Assembly (NCBI GenBank): GCA_903970525.1
Contig: CAJCIZ010000037.1
Location: forward strand, 1 to 34,452
Direction: 5' to 3'
Source of the DNA: Myxococcales bacterium
Lineage (GTDB): Bacteria; Pseudomonadota; Gammaproteobacteria; DSM-16500
DNA length: 34,452 bases
The translations under genes were made by a program, and so were the position numbers. Positions 6,162-14,370 of this stretch are shown here, piece by piece; within the stretch, counting starts at the first letter, position 1; each line of letters starts with the position of its first letter. The notes beneath the pieces were generated by a model that worked only from the letters and a program-made list of their open reading frames with translations, did no database searches and was not told where the DNA came from.

Positions 6162-7919
6162 AACACCACCCACGACATCTTGATAAGAACCTTCAGCAAC
6201 GACACGGCCTTTTTCAAAGCGATATAACTTATCGCAATGTTCAATAGTCGATAAACGATGTGCGATTACGATAAGTGTTTTATCCCCTTTTAATCGTTGA
6301 ATAGTGTCAATCACTTCGGCTTCTGTTTCATCATCTAATGAGGATGTCGCTTCATCCATGATAATCACATCTCTCTCATGATAAAACGCACGCGCCAAAG
6401 CAACACGTTGACGTTGTCCACCCGATAAGCGCACACCGTTTTCGCCTATCGTGGTATTGAGACCCTGCGGTAAATTAATCACAACTTCCGATAACTGTGC
6501 CATATTCACTGCATTCTGCAAACGTGCTTCATCAATTGCATCATCTTCAACGCCTAATGCAATATTTTTGCATAAAGTATCATCCAATAAAAATATCGTC
6601 TGCGGAATATAAGCAATATTGTTCAACCAAGGTCTAAGATGCGTCAACGGCTTGCCATCGATGAGCACTTGTCCCGCGCAAGGTTCTAGAAAACCCAAAA
6701 TCACATTCACTAGTGTACTTTTACCCGCACCGGATGTCCCAATTAAACCGATAGATTGTCCGCGTAATATTTTTAAATTAACGTCAACCAAGGATAAAAG
6801 CTTCATCTCTGGGTATTGATAGCTGACACCATCCAGTTGAATTTCTTTAAAATCTTGTTTGCCTTGTGTCGTATCACTCAGATTTAATTTGGCATGCAAC
6901 AACAATGCATCTAATTCAATCAAGTCATCATAGATTAATTGCATATGAAATGCAGAACCGCGAATTTGGTTAAGCGATGTCATACTTTGGCTCACACTGG
7001 GTAAGAGTCTCGCACCAGCCGCCGCAAACATCGCCGCCATGGCAACAATATTACTGACTGGAATGCCCATCGCAATACCGCCTAAACTCAGTGCGACAAT
7101 AAAAATCGCGACCAAGTTCTCGACTAAGTAACGTGGCATCTGTTGTAATGCAGTCAACACACCATAAGCATGCGTGTATTGTGATGCGACTTGTGTCACT
7201 TGATTGAGAAAGTAAGGCTCTTTTCCTAAGACGCGAATTTCTGTTAACCCATACAAACCTTGTTGAATGTTTTTAAGAATACCGCTAGCCGTATGTGCAA
7301 CAGTCTTGCCTAATACATCGACATGCCGTTTTGCATAAAAATCATAACCACATCCTAATAGCGTGAACATCAATAATAAAAATATAGTTAAAATAGGATG
7401 TAAAACACCTAGAAAAATTAAGATAGCAATCGCGATAAAACTATTTGAGATTAAAATAAAAGTCGGTTGTAATACATTCATAATGTAATTGTTGATGCTT
7501 TCCTGAATATGCGAAAGCAACACAGTTGAATTCTTTTGCACATGATAAACATAAGGCGCCGATTGAAATGCATGCATCATACGTGTTTTCAGCCGCAGAG
7601 AAAGTGACTGACAGAAACTTACAACGCGTGTTTGAATAAATAAAGAAATAACTGCTTTCACAGCAAACGCTACAACAATCAATAATCCAGACACTAAAAT
7701 TAATTTTTTCTCAGAAAAATCTGATTGAAATAATGCAACATGGGGGAATTTTATCTGTAAAAAATGTGGATTAATGAGCAAACCCAAAAACATACCAATT
7801 AAGCCAATCCCTATAATATCCAATATTGAAGAGATGACGAATGCCATTAACAACAGCGGAACCGCTTTTTTAGCTTGCGCATCCAGTAAATAGAAAAATT
7901 GTTTGATATATTCTTTCAT
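6150..7919 (-). CDS. ABC-type lipid-linked oligosaccharide flippase, PglK/MsbA-like (first of two)
   Basis: A 589-residue half-transporter with a membrane domain (helices near 22-48, 72-98, 150-190, 268-305) fused to an ATPase domain. Walker A is GTSGAGKS (394-401), the signature LSGGQRQR starts at 498, Walker B is DVIIMDEATSSLD (517-529) and the H-loop is IVIAHR. The N-terminal pattern (LDAQAKKAVPLLLMAFVISSILDIIGIGLI) resembles Campylobacter PglK, which flips undecaprenyl-diphosphate oligosaccharides across the inner membrane; MsbA-like lipid export is the alternative. It overlaps the upstream aminotransferase gene by 4 nt (ATGA), so both are translated together. A second, diverged paralogue lies at 22910-24679. 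Its 3' end lies 14 nt from the convergent FkbM gene with no terminator hairpin seen between them. Confidence 0.9.
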   Translation of the reverse strand: MKEYIKQFFYLLDAQAKKAVPLLLMAFVISSILDIIGIGLIGMFLGLLINPHFLQIKFPHVALFQSDFSEKKLILVSGLLIVVAFAVKAVISLFIQTRVVSFCQSLSLRLKTRMMHAFQSAPYVYHVQKNSTVLLSHIQESINNYIMNVLQPTFILISNSFIAIAILIFLGVLHPILTIFLLLMFTLLGCGYDFYAKRHVDVLGKTVAHTASGILKNIQQGLYGLTEIRVLGKEPYFLNQVTQVASQYTHAYGVLTALQQMPRYLVENLVAIFIVALSLGGIAMGIPVSNIVAMAAMFAAAGARLLPSVSQSMTSLNQIRGSAFHMQLIYDDLIELDALLLHAKLNLSDTTQGKQDFKEIQLDGVSYQYPEMKLLSLVDVNLKILRGQSIGLIGTSGAGKSTLVNVILGFLEPCAGQVLIDGKPLTHLRPWLNNIAYIPQTIFLLDDTLCKNIALGVEDDAIDEARLQNAVNMAQLSEVVINLPQGLNTTIGENGVRLSGGQRQRVALARAFYHERDVIIMDEATSSLDDETEAEVIDTIQRLKGDKTLIVIAHRLSTIEHCDKLYRFEKGRVVAEGSYQDVVGGVLKM

Positions 7920-9091
7920 GATGCTGTAGAGATAACCTCTAAAATAATTTTCGCCATCTCATGCATGTGGTTTTCACTTAATGTAGGATGAACTAAAAAG
8001 AGTAAACTGGTTTCGCCCAACGACTTAGCTATGGGATGTCGAGAAGCAGGCTCAAGACCTGATTGAATAAAAGCTTGTTCGCGATAAATTTCACTGCAAC
8101 TTCCCATTTGACAGAAAACCCCAGCCGCATTGATAGCTTCAATGATTCTATCGCGCGTCCAATCTGCTTTTAGCTGATGAGGACGGATAAACGCGTAAAA
8201 TTTGTAATAAGCATGATTGACTGTTTGGGGAGGAAGCGTCAATCGCACCGCTTTACAGGCAGAGAGTGCATTATTCAAGATATTAGCGTTACGTTGCCGA
8301 ATACGAATCGAGTCATTGAGTTTTTGTAATTGAATACGACCAATCGCAGCTTGTAATTCCGTCATGCGCAAATTCGTCCCAAACGATTCATGCAACCAGC
8401 GAAAACCGGGTGGATGATCGCGGTGATGTACAGCATCAAATGATTTGCCATGATCTTTATATGACCACATTTTATCCCACAGTGCGTGATCATTGGTGGT
8501 TACCATACCCCCTTCCCCGCCAGTCGTGATGATTTTATCTTGGCAAAACGAGAAAGCTGAGATATCACCCCACGATCCTACTTGTTGTCCTTGATAGGAT
8601 GCGCCATGGGCTTGTGCGCAATCTTCGATCACTTTTAAGTTATGTTCTTTTGCGAGAGCCATAATACGATCCATCTCACAAGGCCAACCCGCCAAATGAA
8701 CAACAATAATGGCTTTGGTGCGTGGCGTTAACACCGCAGCAATGGTTTCAGGTGTAATATTCTGAGTCGTAGGGTCAACATCTGCTAAGACTGGTGTCGC
8801 ATTCCGCAATACAATCGCGCTGGCGGATGCGATAAACGTGCGGCAACTGGTAATCACTTCATCACCAGGCCCTATATTCAATGCAAATAAAGCAGCTTCT
8901 AATGCCACTGTACCATTCATCATCGCAATAGCATATTTTGTACCAACATACTGCGCATATTCTTGCTCAAACAAGCGGCCTTGCTCACCTGTCCAATAAT
9001 TTACTTTCCCGGATTGCAAGATTGCTGTCGTCGCAGCTATCTCTTCAGGAGAATAAAAAGGCCATGGGGCAGATATGGCTTGCTTGCTCAT
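7916..9091 (-). CDS. DegT/DnrJ/EryC1 PLP-dependent sugar aminotransferase
   Basis: This 391-residue protein is of full family length. The PLP-binding lysine is K186 in SFCQDKIITTGGEGGM, the cofactor-nitrogen aspartate is in VIEDCAQAHGA (D157), and FGTNLRMTELQAAIGRIQL is the usual C-terminal block. Such enzymes transfer an amino group from glutamate to a 4-keto (or 3-keto) sugar nucleotide; members of the PglE/VioA/perosamine group make 4-amino-4,6-dideoxy sugars. The divergent neighbour is a PglD-type N-acetyltransferase, which fits a 4-amino sugar. No 4,6-dehydratase is in the window, so the keto-sugar must come from elsewhere. A GGAG site precedes the ATG by 9 nt. The exact sugar cannot be read from sequence. 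Confidence 0.9.
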   Translation of the reverse strand: MSKQAISAPWPFYSPEEIAATTAILQSGKVNYWTGEQGRLFEQEYAQYVGTKYAIAMMNGTVALEAALFALNIGPGDEVITSCRTFIASASAIVLRNATPVLADVDPTTQNITPETIAAVLTPRTKAIIVVHLAGWPCEMDRIMALAKEHNLKVIEDCAQAHGASYQGQQVGSWGDISAFSFCQDKIITTGGEGGMVTTNDHALWDKMWSYKDHGKSFDAVHHRDHPPGFRWLHESFGTNLRMTELQAAIGRIQLQKLNDSIRIRQRNANILNNALSACKAVRLTLPPQTVNHAYYKFYAFIRPHQLKADWTRDRIIEAINAAGVFCQMGSCSEIYREQAFIQSGLEPASRHPIAKSLGETSLLFLVHPTLSENHMHEMAKIILEVISTAS

Positions 9092-9207
9092 GTTTGGCTA
9101 ACTCCGCATCTTAACTTATGACGAAATACCAGGTATTATCAGGCACACTGTTATGACAATCAATAATTAAGATCAGCAGTTCCCACTAACATTACGCGAT
9201 GGGGTTT

Positions 9208-9241
9208 CTTAAGGGGGAGAATCGCGATTCTCCCCCTTAAG
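9208..9241. repeat. Perfect 34-bp palindrome between divergent genes
   Basis: Arms of 17 nt (CTTAAGGGGGAGAATCG and its exact complement) meet without a loop at 9224/9225. It lies between the minus-strand aminotransferase and the plus-strand acetyltransferase. A run of five G is rare in this AT-rich DNA. It may be an operator, an interspersed palindromic element or a cruciform; I do not recognise it. Confidence 0.8.
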
Positions 9242-9246
9242 TGCAA

Positions 9247-9265
9247 GCCCAAGCTTTGCTTGGGC
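9247..9265. repeat. Hairpin, 8-bp stem with TTT loop
   Basis: GCCCAAGC, loop TTT, GCTTGGGC form a perfect stem-loop five bases after the 34-bp palindrome. It is GC-rich but has no following T run on either strand, so it is not a standard terminator. It sits just upstream of a TATAAT box. Confidence 0.65.
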
Positions 9266-9271
9266 GCAGCA

Positions 9272-9277
9272 TATAAT
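9272..9277 (+). promoter_or_regulatory. Possible -10 box for the acetyltransferase gene
   Basis: TATAAT lies 18 nt before the ATG at 9296. No convincing -35 is found 16-18 nt upstream, where the hairpin lies instead; transcription from here would give a leader of only about 12 nt. Confidence 0.35.
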
Positions 9278-9295
9278 CAAGAATTACGGTAATTT

Positions 9296-9928
9296 ATGAT
9301 CGACAAAAATAGTATTATTATCATTGGCGCTGGCGGCCATAGCAAAGTGGTATTAAGCACGTTGCTTGCGATGGGGAAGCCCGTCGCTGGTTTTGTCGAT
9401 GATAATACTGCTTTAATTAAGTCAGAAATTCTAGGGTATCCTGTATTAGGTAAAATTTCATTTTTAGCCGATCGTCCAAACCAAGCTGCAATCATAGGTG
9501 TAGGCGACAACGCCATCAGAAAAAAACTGGCTATCACACATGCACACTTACAGTGGCAAACAGCTATTCATCCCAGCGCAACCATCCACGAGTCCGTTAA
9601 AATTGCAGCCGGGAGTGTGATTTTTGCAGGCGTTATCATTCAACCTGATAGCAGTGTTGGCGAACATACCATTATCAACACCGCTGCAACCATTGATCAC
9701 GATTGTCATATTGGAAATTTTGCGCATATTGCACCAGGTTCAAATTTAGCCGGTGGCGTCAACATCGGTGAAGGAACTTTTATTGGCATCAATAGCTGTG
9801 TCATTCCGACTGTGACAATTGGTGATTGGTCAATTCTAGGTGCGGGCAGCGTAGTCGTTAAAAACATTCAAGCACGAGTTGTTGCAAAAGGTGTGCCAGC
9901 CGAAGCATATAAAGAAAACTCTGTATAA
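9296..9928 (+). CDS. PglD/NeuD-type sugar-nucleotide N- or O-acetyltransferase
   Basis: This 210-residue protein has the two-part PglD/NeuD layout. Residues 6-70 form a Rossmann-like sugar-nucleotide domain opening IIIIGAGGHSKVVL. Residues 88-205 form a left-handed beta-helix of hexapeptide repeats (IHPSATIHESVKIAAGSVIF, VGEHTIINTAATIDHDCHIG, NIGEGTFIGINS). H135 in TIDHDCHIG matches the catalytic His of PglD. It would use acetyl-CoA to N-acetylate a UDP-4-amino sugar before transfer to the lipid carrier. The divergent aminotransferase would supply that substrate. NeuD-like O-acetylation of a sialic-acid-like sugar is the alternative. Confidence 0.9.
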   Translation: MIDKNSIIIIGAGGHSKVVLSTLLAMGKPVAGFVDDNTALIKSEILGYPVLGKISFLADRPNQAAIIGVGDNAIRKKLAITHAHLQWQTAIHPSATIHESVKIAAGSVIFAGVIIQPDSSVGEHTIINTAATIDHDCHIGNFAHIAPGSNLAGGVNIGEGTFIGINSCVIPTVTIGDWSILGAGSVVVKNIQARVVAKGVPAEAYKENSV

Positions 9929-9945
9929 ATCATGGATTGAATAGA

Positions 9946-10716
9946 ATGATATATTACATAGATCACGTGATACAGATTTTATTCCCGCCTGGATGTAATA
10001 TATTAATTGGTTTAATAGGTTTATTGTTATGGCGTAACAAACCGACTCTCGGAAAAGTTCTAGTCGTTTTTTCATTCGTCAGTTTATGGTTAATCAGCAC
10101 ACCACTGGTCGCACAATACTTAGTGGACAAATTGCAGTATCGAACTCCCACGCTCTCTCTCGAAAAAATATCAGACAACAAAAATACTTCAGCCATTGTT
10201 GTGTTAGAAGCGGGTCTTAACACATTGACACCAGAGTATGGTGAACCCACTGTATCAGATACAACCTTAACAAGAATTCGCTACGCGGCATTTTTATATC
10301 ACAAAACGGGCATACCGATTTTAGTATCAGGTAATGACCCTATGCAACCTACCATTAACCAAGCTAATTATATGGCAAAAGCATTGCATAATTATTTTGA
10401 TGTTCCAACACGATGGAAAGAAGATCGCGGTGTCAACACGGCACAAGAAGGATTGTTAGTCACTGAAATGTTAAAAAAAGACGGTGTCACAACGATATAT
10501 TTGGTCACACACGCCATGCATATGCCACGCGCCATGTTTGCATTCAAAAGTAAAGCGTTCACCATTATTCCTGCGCCAACAGGATATTACGCGATCTCAA
10601 ACACGCTAGGAATATTTTCGCTGCTGCTGCCTTCAACAGAAGCCTTACGCTTAAGTACATCTGCATTCCATGAATATATAGGAATAATGTGGTATTTAAT
10701 ACATTACAGGAGTTAA
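9946..10716 (+). CDS. DUF218 (ElyC/SanA/YdcF-like) membrane protein
   Basis: About 256 residues. Two N-terminal membrane helices (roughly 10-30 and 36-60) precede a DUF218 domain: AIVVLEAGLN, TRIRYAAFLYHKTGIPILVSGN, DRGVNTAQEGLLV and VTHAMHMPRAMFAF, the last matching the conserved VT-A-HM-RA block. ElyC of E. coli has this layout and affects undecaprenyl-phosphate-dependent envelope synthesis; its biochemistry is unsettled. I prefer the ATG at 9946, with a TGGA site 9 nt upstream; a TTG at 9937 is the alternative. It lies 17 nt after the acetyltransferase and 3 nt before a polymerase-like gene, in the same direction, so a link to lipid-carrier handling in this pathway is plausible. Confidence 0.8.
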   Translation: MIYYIDHVIQILFPPGCNILIGLIGLLLWRNKPTLGKVLVVFSFVSLWLISTPLVAQYLVDKLQYRTPTLSLEKISDNKNTSAIVVLEAGLNTLTPEYGEPTVSDTTLTRIRYAAFLYHKTGIPILVSGNDPMQPTINQANYMAKALHNYFDVPTRWKEDRGVNTAQEGLLVTEMLKKDGVTTIYLVTHAMHMPRAMFAFKSKAFTIIPAPTGYYAISNTLGIFSLLLPSTEALRLSTSAFHEYIGIMWYLIHYRS

Positions 10717-10719
10717 TTT

Positions 10720-11973
10720 GTGACGCAATCGACTTTAAACTATCCCGCAAGTATTGCTAAAACAACTTTATTAGATAAGCTATTATTATCTGCCATTTAC
10801 GGTGTGTTTTTATTATTACCCTGGTATCACAATTATTCTGGTGAAATCCAACCGGTCGATATAGTCATTGCTATCACTGCGACATTATTTTTTGTTGATA
10901 AACAATTTTTTGCTTTACGAGCTATCGCGGCTTCTAAAATCTATCGCATTCTACTTTTTTTACTTGGCTATTTAGTCATACGCTATTTATTTGCCTATTC
11001 GTCTGATTCTAGTGCACTCTATCAAGTGGCGGCGAATTGTTATTACGCAATATTAACGGCTTTATTCGTTCATCTATTTCTTTATCTCTATCAGTCACGC
11101 ACACCCCAAGCATTTTATGAAATCATTCTCAATTGTTTACTAGCAACAATCGTCATACCGTTTGGAATACTATTATTCTATGGCCCCAATTATGGATTAG
11201 ATATCTTAAAACAATTGGACCCTAATGTTTGTCGACCTGCTTTGACTTTTTATAATGCCAATCAATTGGGATTTTTTGCCCTCATCAATCTTGCCGTATT
11301 TTACTATCTCACATTATTTGCAGACACGGGAAAAATTAAAATAAATAAGATCCTGTCACTGGCTTTGATCAATATTAATCTCATCTTTTTAGTCATCTCT
11401 GTTAGCCGTGCCGCGTCACCTGGATTTATTTTATATTTTCTTTCTTATCCGCTTATTTTTCAACTTCAAGTCATCAAAAAATATCCTAAGACATTTTGGT
11501 TATCTCTCGTTGTACTGAGCATGACATGGTTAGGATCCATCTATATTTATCATCATATTGTTTTGCCAAAAGCCACGGCGAACCAAGCAGTAAACTCAGG
11601 ATTTTTAAACGATCTCTATTTCCGATCGTTTAGTGGGATTTTTTATACTTTTAGTAGTGTGAAATTATTTTTGTTTGGCAATGGCTCATTGTTTAACCCA
11701 TCGCGCACAGTGCATATGGAATATCACAATAACTTTACCTCTCTTTTGAATCAAACCGGCATCATTGGCTTGCTTCTGTATTGCTATTTGATAGTTGAGA
11801 TCACGCGGAAGTTATTCAAAAAAGGATTATTATACGTCATACCTTTTATGTGTTATTTAATTTACTCAGAATTGCATTACGCATTTAGAACGCGTACAAA
11901 TTGGTTGTTTTTTGCTGTCGTGATATTTATATTACTTGTGCAAGAGCGATCATCGAAAGTGAATACACATTAA
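10720..11973 (+). CDS. O-antigen polymerase/ligase-like membrane protein (Wzy/WaaL type), copy 1
   Basis: A 417-residue hydrophobic protein with about 10-12 membrane helices. It starts at GTG (10720) with AGGAG 6 nt upstream. The Wzy_C/O-antigen ligase features are SRAASPG in the centre and YHNNFTSLLNQTGIIGLLLY near the C-terminus, a periplasmic HNN block followed by the typical G-IGLLLY helix. Such proteins join lipid-linked repeat units or ligate them to a lipid. It is clearly paralogous to 21654-22856: both share PWY--SG--QPVDI, NQLGFFAL-N, SRA--P and RTR-NWL--AVVIF. It is followed after 14 nt by the MBOAT gene. Wzy versus WaaL cannot be decided from sequence alone. Confidence 0.85.
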   Translation: MTQSTLNYPASIAKTTLLDKLLLSAIYGVFLLLPWYHNYSGEIQPVDIVIAITATLFFVDKQFFALRAIAASKIYRILLFLLGYLVIRYLFAYSSDSSALYQVAANCYYAILTALFVHLFLYLYQSRTPQAFYEIILNCLLATIVIPFGILLFYGPNYGLDILKQLDPNVCRPALTFYNANQLGFFALINLAVFYYLTLFADTGKIKINKILSLALININLIFLVISVSRAASPGFILYFLSYPLIFQLQVIKKYPKTFWLSLVVLSMTWLGSIYIYHHIVLPKATANQAVNSGFLNDLYFRSFSGIFYTFSSVKLFLFGNGSLFNPSRTVHMEYHNNFTSLLNQTGIIGLLLYCYLIVEITRKLFKKGLLYVIPFMCYLIYSELHYAFRTRTNWLFFAVVIFILLVQERSSKVNTH

Positions 11974-11987
11974 CGGTTAGGGCCAAC

Positions 11988-13364
11988 ATGCTGTTTAATT
12001 CATTTCCTTACATACTGTTTTTTTTGCCGATAGCAATCATCGTTTATTTTATGCTTGCTAAAAGATATCCCTATCAGATCACTAATTACTGGCTACTGAT
12101 ATGCTCGCTATTTTTTTATAGCGTGTGGAATATGCATTATTTGTTACTCTTGTTACTCTCTATTGGTGTGAATTATTGTTTTAGTGTCTCTCTTAGAAAA
12201 TGGCAAACCTATAGAAAATCAATTCTGATGATTGGAATTGCATTTAACCTAATCTTGCTAGGTTATTACAAATATACTAATTTCTTTATTGATAGCATGA
12301 ATCACGTTACACATTCAAACATGACATTTCTAGATATTATATTACCCTTAGGCATCAGTTTTTTTACCTTCACACAAATTGCTTTTTTGGTCGACTGTTA
12401 TCATAACAAAGTAAAAGAATATCAATTCCTTCATTACGTGCTGTTTGTCTCTTTTTTCCCGCACTTACTAGCAGGTCCTATCCTGCACCATTCCAATATG
12501 ATGCCGCAGTTCGCGGAAGGAAAAAGAGTAATCAATTATGACAACATGATCTCAGCGTTATTCTTATTTGGAATAGGTCTTTTCAAGAAGGTTGGTCTTG
12601 CAGATACGTTTTCTATCTGGGCAACATATGGATTCGATAACACAACAACGCTTGGTCTGATACCGGCATGGCAGACTTCTCTCGCTTATACCTTTCAAAT
12701 TTATTTTGATTTCAGCGGCTATACGGATATGGCTATTGCATCAGCACTCTTTTTTAACATCAAATTCCCTGCGAATTTCAACTCTCCCTATCAAGCACTT
12801 TCAATTCAAGATTTTTGGCGCAGATGGCATATCACATTGAGTCAATTCCTGAGAGATTATCTTTATATTCCACTTGGCGGCAGTCGAGGTTCACACTGGC
12901 AAATGCAACTGAATCTCTTAATCACATTTTTATTAGGGGGTCTTTGGCACGGCGCTAATTGGACATTTGTATTTTGGGGATTTTTGCATGGTATAGCTTC
13001 AGTGATACACAAAGCATGGCAAACCATAGGCGGGAAATTGCATCCTATTCTTGCTTGGTTTGTTATGTTTAACTTTATTAATATTAGCTGGGTGTTTTTT
13101 AGAGCAAAGACTTGGCACGATGCAATGAAGGTCATTTCTGGGATGTTTGATTGGCATCATCTAGGGCAAGTCAATCCTATGATTATTGCTGCAATTCTTG
13201 TTGCGCTCGGTATCTGCATGACAGCTAAAAACTCTCTGACACTGATGAATTCAGATATCAAAACAAAAATGCTCTCTCCTGCAATCATTGCTTCACTCTT
13301 AACGGCTGCAATTCTCGTGCTATCTATTAGGGACTCACATGTCTTCTTGTACTTCCAATTCTAA
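11988..13364 (+). CDS. MBOAT-family polysaccharide O-acyltransferase (AlgI/DltB-like)
   Basis: 458 residues starting at ATG 11988 (MLFNSFPYILFFLPIAIIVY), the usual AlgI-type opening, with AGGG 5 nt upstream. The frame is open further upstream but that part overlaps the polymerase and has no family match. MBOAT landmarks are present: YFDFSGYTDMAIA, IQDFWRRWHITLSQFLRDYLYIPLGG and LLGGLWHGANWTFVFWGFLHG with the catalytic His in GLWHG. These proteins pass acyl groups (usually acetyl) across the inner membrane to a periplasmic partner. The next gene encodes such a partner (SGNH type), overlapping by 26 nt. Together they should O-acylate the exported polysaccharide. Confidence 0.9.
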   Translation: MLFNSFPYILFFLPIAIIVYFMLAKRYPYQITNYWLLICSLFFYSVWNMHYLLLLLLSIGVNYCFSVSLRKWQTYRKSILMIGIAFNLILLGYYKYTNFFIDSMNHVTHSNMTFLDIILPLGISFFTFTQIAFLVDCYHNKVKEYQFLHYVLFVSFFPHLLAGPILHHSNMMPQFAEGKRVINYDNMISALFLFGIGLFKKVGLADTFSIWATYGFDNTTTLGLIPAWQTSLAYTFQIYFDFSGYTDMAIASALFFNIKFPANFNSPYQALSIQDFWRRWHITLSQFLRDYLYIPLGGSRGSHWQMQLNLLITFLLGGLWHGANWTFVFWGFLHGIASVIHKAWQTIGGKLHPILAWFVMFNFINISWVFFRAKTWHDAMKVISGMFDWHHLGQVNPMIIAAILVALGICMTAKNSLTLMNSDIKTKMLSPAIIASLLTAAILVLSIRDSHVFLYFQF

Positions 13365-14370
13365 ACTAAGAAAACAATTTTTTCTGACTTTGTTTTTAGC
13401 CACTTTTATGTTTAGCATTCCCTGCGTAATGATATATCTATATTCGCTTAAAGTGACGAACAAAAATGTGTTTTATACTACAGCGAGCTCTAAAGCAAAA
13501 CACATGGCGCTGAATGTGGGCGGCGCATCAAAACCTGAAATTATTTTTATTGGAAGTTCTCGCACTTTATTTCATATTGATACAGGTTATTTAACAAATG
13601 ATTTGCATTTAAAATCCTATAACTATGGCTTAGATGGTCACATTATTTCAAGCTTCCCCTATATGGTAGAACAAGCCATAAAATTTAAACCCAAGGTCAT
13701 CGTTATTAATCTTGATTTACAAGATCTGTATTCTCCACCGGAAGCCACAAGAGATATCTACTTACCCGACATGGTTGCCTATATAAAAACACACCAAGAA
13801 TTTAATTTTTTAATAACATCATTAGAATACTATATCGCGGGTTTCAATCTAGTTAGACAACACGCAACCACTATTCATCAATTTATTGTTGGAAAGACGC
13901 GAGCCTTTGCAAGTCATGAAACATACCATGTCATTCCTAACGCATCGCCTCAAAATTTTGGCGATTGTATTCCATTCTTAAATAAAAAAAATGTCGGGGC
14001 TGGCATGGATGTCATCCAATGTCAAAATGGTGATGGTATCTTGTTCGGACAAACAAAGTTACTCTCTAAAAAAACGGTGAAACTCTCACAAATCAATCCA
14101 CATACCTTAGAACTCTTAAAATATTCGCTCGATATGATTAAAAAGAATCATATTACACCCATCCTTGTTTTCTCACCTATGTATGCGATTGATTTCAGTT
14201 ATCAAGATATAAATGATATTCAATCATCATTAGGCGTTAAAATTATTGATTTAACAAATCTCTCTATCCCTGCGAAAGATTGGGCTAATGATAGTCATTT
14301 AAATTTTGCGGGAAGAGAATTATTTACTAAAAAACTGTATGCAGCTGGCCGCTTGATAGCCTGGGATTAA
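13339..14370 (+). CDS. Membrane-anchored SGNH-type acyltransferase partner of MBOAT
   Basis: 343 residues; the ATG at 13339 lies inside the end of the MBOAT gene and has AGGGA 6 nt upstream. One N-terminal membrane helix (about 14-38) anchors a periplasmic domain. SGNH landmarks: block I IIFIGSSRTLFHID with S73; block II YNYGLDGH; and C-terminal WANDSHLNFAGRELF with D318 and H320, the expected Asp/His pair. This layout resembles DltD, PatB and similar proteins working with an MBOAT. It likely transfers the acyl group to a sugar hydroxyl in the periplasm. Overall identity to named families is low, so only the fold and role are claimed. The last 51 bases overlap the convergent murJ 3' end. Confidence 0.75.
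   Translation: MSSCTSNSKLRKQFFLTLFLATFMFSIPCVMIYLYSLKVTNKNVFYTTASSKAKHMALNVGGASKPEIIFIGSSRTLFHIDTGYLTNDLHLKSYNYGLDGHIISSFPYMVEQAIKFKPKVIVINLDLQDLYSPPEATRDIYLPDMVAYIKTHQEFNFLITSLEYYIAGFNLVRQHATTIHQFIVGKTRAFASHETYHVIPNASPQNFGDCIPFLNKKNVGAGMDVIQCQNGDGILFGQTKLLSKKTVKLSQINPHTLELLKYSLDMIKKNHITPILVFSPMYAIDFSYQDINDIQSSLGVKIIDLTNLSIPAKDWANDSHLNFAGRELFTKKLYAAGRLIAWD

Noticed and set aside
11901-11987. N-terminal extension of the MBOAT protein
   Set aside because: The frame is open upstream, but these 29 codons lie in the polymerase gene and resemble no MBOAT; MLFNSF at 11988 is the typical start.
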